Shown here: in pieces, positions 61,752-64,000 of the stretch
How positions within the stretch are numbered: position 1 is the first letter of the stretch
How the letters are laid out: each line of letters begins with the position of its first letter
From: Streptomyces sp. A3M-1-3
GTDB taxonomy: Bacteria; Actinomycetota; Actinomycetes; Streptomycetales; Streptomycetaceae
DNA length: 64,000 nt
Reading direction: 5' to 3'
Assembly: GCF_024213665.1 (NCBI RefSeq)
Contig: NZ_JANAVP010000005.1
Span: 1-64,000, forward strand
Position numbers and translations under genes: made by a program
Notes under the pieces: model-generated
The model's database searches: none
Seen by the model: the letters and a program-made list of their open reading frames with translations, nothing else
Told to the model about the DNA's origin: nothing

Positions 61752-63107
61752 TCAGACCGTGTGTGCGTCCGCCGCTGTCAGGGCTTCGTCCAGGAGGGCC
61801 AGGCCCTCCTTCGCCTCCGCCTCCGTGATCGTGCAGGGCGGGACGACATGGGTGCGGTTCATGTTCACGAAGGGCCACAGGCCGCTCTTCTTGCACGCCG
61901 CCGCGAACTCACCCATCGGCGCGTTGGCCGCGCCCGCTGCGTTGTACGGGACCAGCGGCTGGCGCGTCTCCTTGTTCCGTACGAGCTCCAGCGCCCAGAA
62001 GACACCGATGCCGCGCACCTCGCCCACCGACGGGTGCCGGTCGGCGATCTCGCGCAGGCCCGGCCCGATGATGTCGGCGCCGATGCGGGCCGCGTTCTCG
62101 ACGATGCCCTCCTCCTCCATCGCGCCGATGGTCGCGACGGCGGCGGCGCAGGCCAGCGGGTGGCCGGAGTACGTGAGGCCCCCCGGGTACGGGCGCTGGT
62201 CGAAGGTGGCCGCGATCTGCGGGGAGATCGCGACGCCGCCCAGCGGGACGTACCCGGAGGTGACGCCCTTGGCGAAGGTCAGCAGGTCGGGGGTGACGTC
62301 CCAGAGGTCGGCGGCGAACCACGTGCCCGTACGGCCGAAGCCCGCCATCACCTCGTCGAGGATGAAGACGATGCCGTGCCGGTCGCACAGTTCGCGCACG
62401 CCGGCGAGGTAGCCGGGCGGCGGGGTCATGATGCCGGCCGTGCCCGGGACGGTCTCCAGGATGATCGCGGCGATCGACTGGGGGCCTTCGAAGGCGATGG
62501 TGTCCTCGAGGTGGGCGAGGGCGCGCTCGCACTCCTGCTGCTCGGTCTCCGCGTGGAAGGGCGAGCGGTACAGGAACGGTCCCCAGAAGTGCACGACACC
62601 CGCTGAGGCGGTGTCGGAGGGCCAGCGGCGCGGGTCGCCGGTCAGGTTGATCGCGGCGGCGGTGGCGCCGTGGTACGAGCGGTAGGTGGAGAGCACCTTC
62701 GTACGGCCCGTGTGCAGACGGGCCATGCGGACGGCGTTCTCGACGGCCTCGGCGCCGCCGTTCGTGAAGAAGATCTTGTCGAGGTCGCCGGGGGTGCGCT
62801 CGGCGATGAGGCGTGCGGCCTCGGAGCGTACGTCCACGGCGAAGCCGGGCGCGAGGGTGCAGAGCCTGGCGGCCTGGTCCTGGATCGCCGCGACGACCCT
62901 GGGGTGCTGGTGGCCGATGTTGGTGTTGACCAGCTGGGAGGAGAAGTCGAGGTAGCGGTTGCCGTCGTAGTCCCAGAAGTACGAGCCCTCGGCGCCGGCG
63001 ACGGCCAGGGGGTCGATGAGGCCCTGGGCGGACCAGGAGTGGAACACGTGCGCGCGGTCGGCGGCCTTGACGGCGGCTCCCGCTCCGGGATCGGCGTGAG
63101 GGGTCAT
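61752..63107 (-). CDS. Class III (PLP) aminotransferase
   Basis: 451 residues from the ATG at 63107 (a GTG two codons earlier is possible). SYHGATAAAINLTG, the Schiff-base Lys in LTFAKGVTSGYVPLGG, FILDEVMAGFGRTG and DYDGNRYLDFSSQLVNTN are family landmarks. Close to omega-amino-acid:pyruvate and similar transaminases. Substrate unresolved. Regulated presumably by the adjacent GntR protein. Confidence 0.92.
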   Translation of the reverse strand: MTPHADPGAGAAVKAADRAHVFHSWSAQGLIDPLAVAGAEGSYFWDYDGNRYLDFSSQLVNTNIGHQHPRVVAAIQDQAARLCTLAPGFAVDVRSEAARLIAERTPGDLDKIFFTNGGAEAVENAVRMARLHTGRTKVLSTYRSYHGATAAAINLTGDPRRWPSDTASAGVVHFWGPFLYRSPFHAETEQQECERALAHLEDTIAFEGPQSIAAIILETVPGTAGIMTPPPGYLAGVRELCDRHGIVFILDEVMAGFGRTGTWFAADLWDVTPDLLTFAKGVTSGYVPLGGVAISPQIAATFDQRPYPGGLTYSGHPLACAAAVATIGAMEEEGIVENAARIGADIIGPGLREIADRHPSVGEVRGIGVFWALELVRNKETRQPLVPYNAAGAANAPMGEFAAACKKSGLWPFVNMNRTHVVPPCTITEAEAKEGLALLDEALTAADAHTV

Positions 63108-63245
63108 GGCCACAGGCTAAGAGTCCACAGGGTGGACACGACATCGGCGTCCTGTACGGGGGTCGGGGGCTCGCCGCGACAGTGTGTCGGCCGGATTCGG
63201 GGGCTTTTGGTTCCGGGTTCGTTCCCGGTCCATCTCGACCCCACC

Positions 63246-63277
63246 TTGACAGCATGCTGTCTTTTTGACAGGATACT
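63246..63277 (+). promoter_or_regulatory. Promoter with overlapping palindromic operator
   Basis: TTGACA occurs at 63246-63251 and again at 63265-63270, before GGATACT. A perfect 14-bp palindrome GACAGCATGCTGTC (63248-63261) overlaps the first. It should drive the DJ-1/PfpI gene under a dimeric repressor. Confidence 0.65.
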
Positions 63278-63315
63278 CACATCGGCACCACGGGGGTCGA
63301 GATGAAGGAGCTGTT

Positions 63316-63939
63316 ATGACCAGCAAGACCGTCTACCTGGCCGTCTACCCCACGTTCGCCGACTGGGAGACCGGCCACACCACCGCGCACCTCGCCCAGC
63401 ACGGCTACGAGATCAAGACCGTCGGCCGCTCGCTCGACCCCGTCAGCACCATGGGTGGCGTCCGCATCCAGCCCGACCTCGCGATCGACGACGTACACCC
63501 CGGTTCCGGTGCGGACGCCTCGATGCTGATCCTGACGGGCGCCGAACTCTGGGACATGGGCGACGAGCTCGCCCCCTTCGCCCGCAAGGCGCGCGAGTTC
63601 CTGGCGGCCGGCGTGCCGGTGGCCGCGATCTGCGGGGCCACCGCCGGCCTGGCCCGCGAGGGCCTGCTCGACGACCGCGCGCACACCAGCGCGGCGGCCG
63701 GCTACCTCGCGGCCACGGGCTACGGCGGCGGCGAGCGGTACGTCGAGACGGACGCGGTCACCGGCGGCGACCTGATCACGGCGGGCCCGACCGAGCCGGT
63801 CGCGTTCGCGCGCGAGGTCTTCGGCAAGCTCGGCGTGTACGAGGGAGAGGTACTGGACGCGTGGTACCGGCTCTTCCACAACTCCGACCTGAGCGCGTAC
63901 GAAGTCCTCATGGCCGCGGAAGGAGCAGGCGTTGAGTGA
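63316..63939 (+). CDS. DJ-1/PfpI-family protein (amidotransferase-like)
   Basis: 207 residues, ATG behind AAGGAGC. The DJ-1/PfpI fold is shown by LAVYPTFADWETGHTTAHLA, GADASMLILTGAE and the nucleophile elbow VAAICGATAGLA with its Cys. No transmembrane or extra domains. Roles in the family include glyoxalase or protease-like stress functions. Its stop overlaps the next gene's start. Confidence 0.88.
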   Translation: MTSKTVYLAVYPTFADWETGHTTAHLAQHGYEIKTVGRSLDPVSTMGGVRIQPDLAIDDVHPGSGADASMLILTGAELWDMGDELAPFARKAREFLAAGVPVAAICGATAGLAREGLLDDRAHTSAAAGYLAATGYGGGERYVETDAVTGGDLITAGPTEPVAFAREVFGKLGVYEGEVLDAWYRLFHNSDLSAYEVLMAAEGAGVE

Positions 63940-64000
63940 CGGAGTGGCGAGTGAGCGGGTGGTTGGTGACCGGGTGGTTGGTGACCGGATACAGCAGGAT
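63932..64000 (+). CDS. Partial CDS cut by the right edge, likely regulator
   Basis: 23 codons from a TTG overlapping the DJ-1 gene stop (MSDGVASERVVGDRVVGDRI). A 15-bp unit is repeated twice (RVVGD-RVVGD). Position and the palindromic operator upstream suggest a repressor of this operon, but too little is visible to name a family. Confidence 0.4.
   Translation, partial: MSDGVASERVVGDRVVGDRIQQD

Overview
High-GC actinobacterial DNA, almost certainly a Streptomyces chromosome. Third-codon-position GC is very high, GTG and TTG starts and ATGA/GTGA overlaps are common, and the window holds genus-typical families (DUF317, DUF397 with an XRE/DUF5753 partner, SigE-type sigma factor, DUF5063). The right side is an ordered core block with asd-ask, recR and ybaB. 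No complete RNA gene is present, only a 3' piece of a tRNA-Pro gene.

Layout. (1) About 1-11.9 kb is the conjugation/integration module of an integrative element: tyrosine integrase with an inserted LacI-type HTH, excisionase-like HTH protein, XRE regulator behind a palindromic operator, HTH replication-like protein, zinc-knuckle protein, a repeat-rich origin-like segment with 12 exact copies of an 8-bp motif, MobC-like protein, HxDxxHxH relaxase and DUF317 proteins. A frameshifted nucleotidyltransferase closes this part. (2) About 12.2-25.8 kb is cargo: HAD hydrolase, NAD(P)-dependent reductase, two P-loop kinases (one fused to an HTH), methyltransferase, dimethylformamidase-like protein, glycosyltransferase, membrane protein, FkbM methyltransferase, histidine phosphatase, a second-type methionyl-tRNA synthetase, a nucleotide-sugar dehydrogenase and a broken epimerase. 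It looks like a small sugar or cell-surface/metabolite cluster with its own tRNA synthetase; the product cannot be read from sequence. (3) 25.9-36.6 kb is a phage-defence-like cassette: DUF499 ATPase, DUF1156 adenine methylase and a SNF2 helicase with a DUF3883 PD-(D/E)XK-like end, overlapping as one operon, with a divergent AlbA_2 (Schlafen-like) protein. (4) 36.6-37.4 kb is the right boundary: a tRNA-Pro 3' fragment (attachment site) flanked by repeats that look like integrase arm sites, then a strong hairpin.

From about 37.4 kb onward the genes look like core chromosome: NTF2-like protein, S9 peptidase, a two-component system divergent from an ABC exporter, SURF1, a sigma factor with its membrane partner, asd and ask (aspartate pathway), and a second two-component system whose regulator has Glu at the phospho-acceptor position. 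A small accessory patch at 51.3-53.6 kb has a LuxR-type regulator, a secreted cationic bacteriocin-like peptide, a small membrane protein, an ABC transporter collapsed by deletion, and a VapBC-like pair with a broken toxin. Then come an HTH protein, XRE/DUF397, a lipoprotein, DUF5063, recR (with a diverged duplicate of its 3' tail), ybaB, a SLATT-like protein, a GntR regulator, a class III aminotransferase and a DJ-1/PfpI protein. The start of another gene runs off the right edge.
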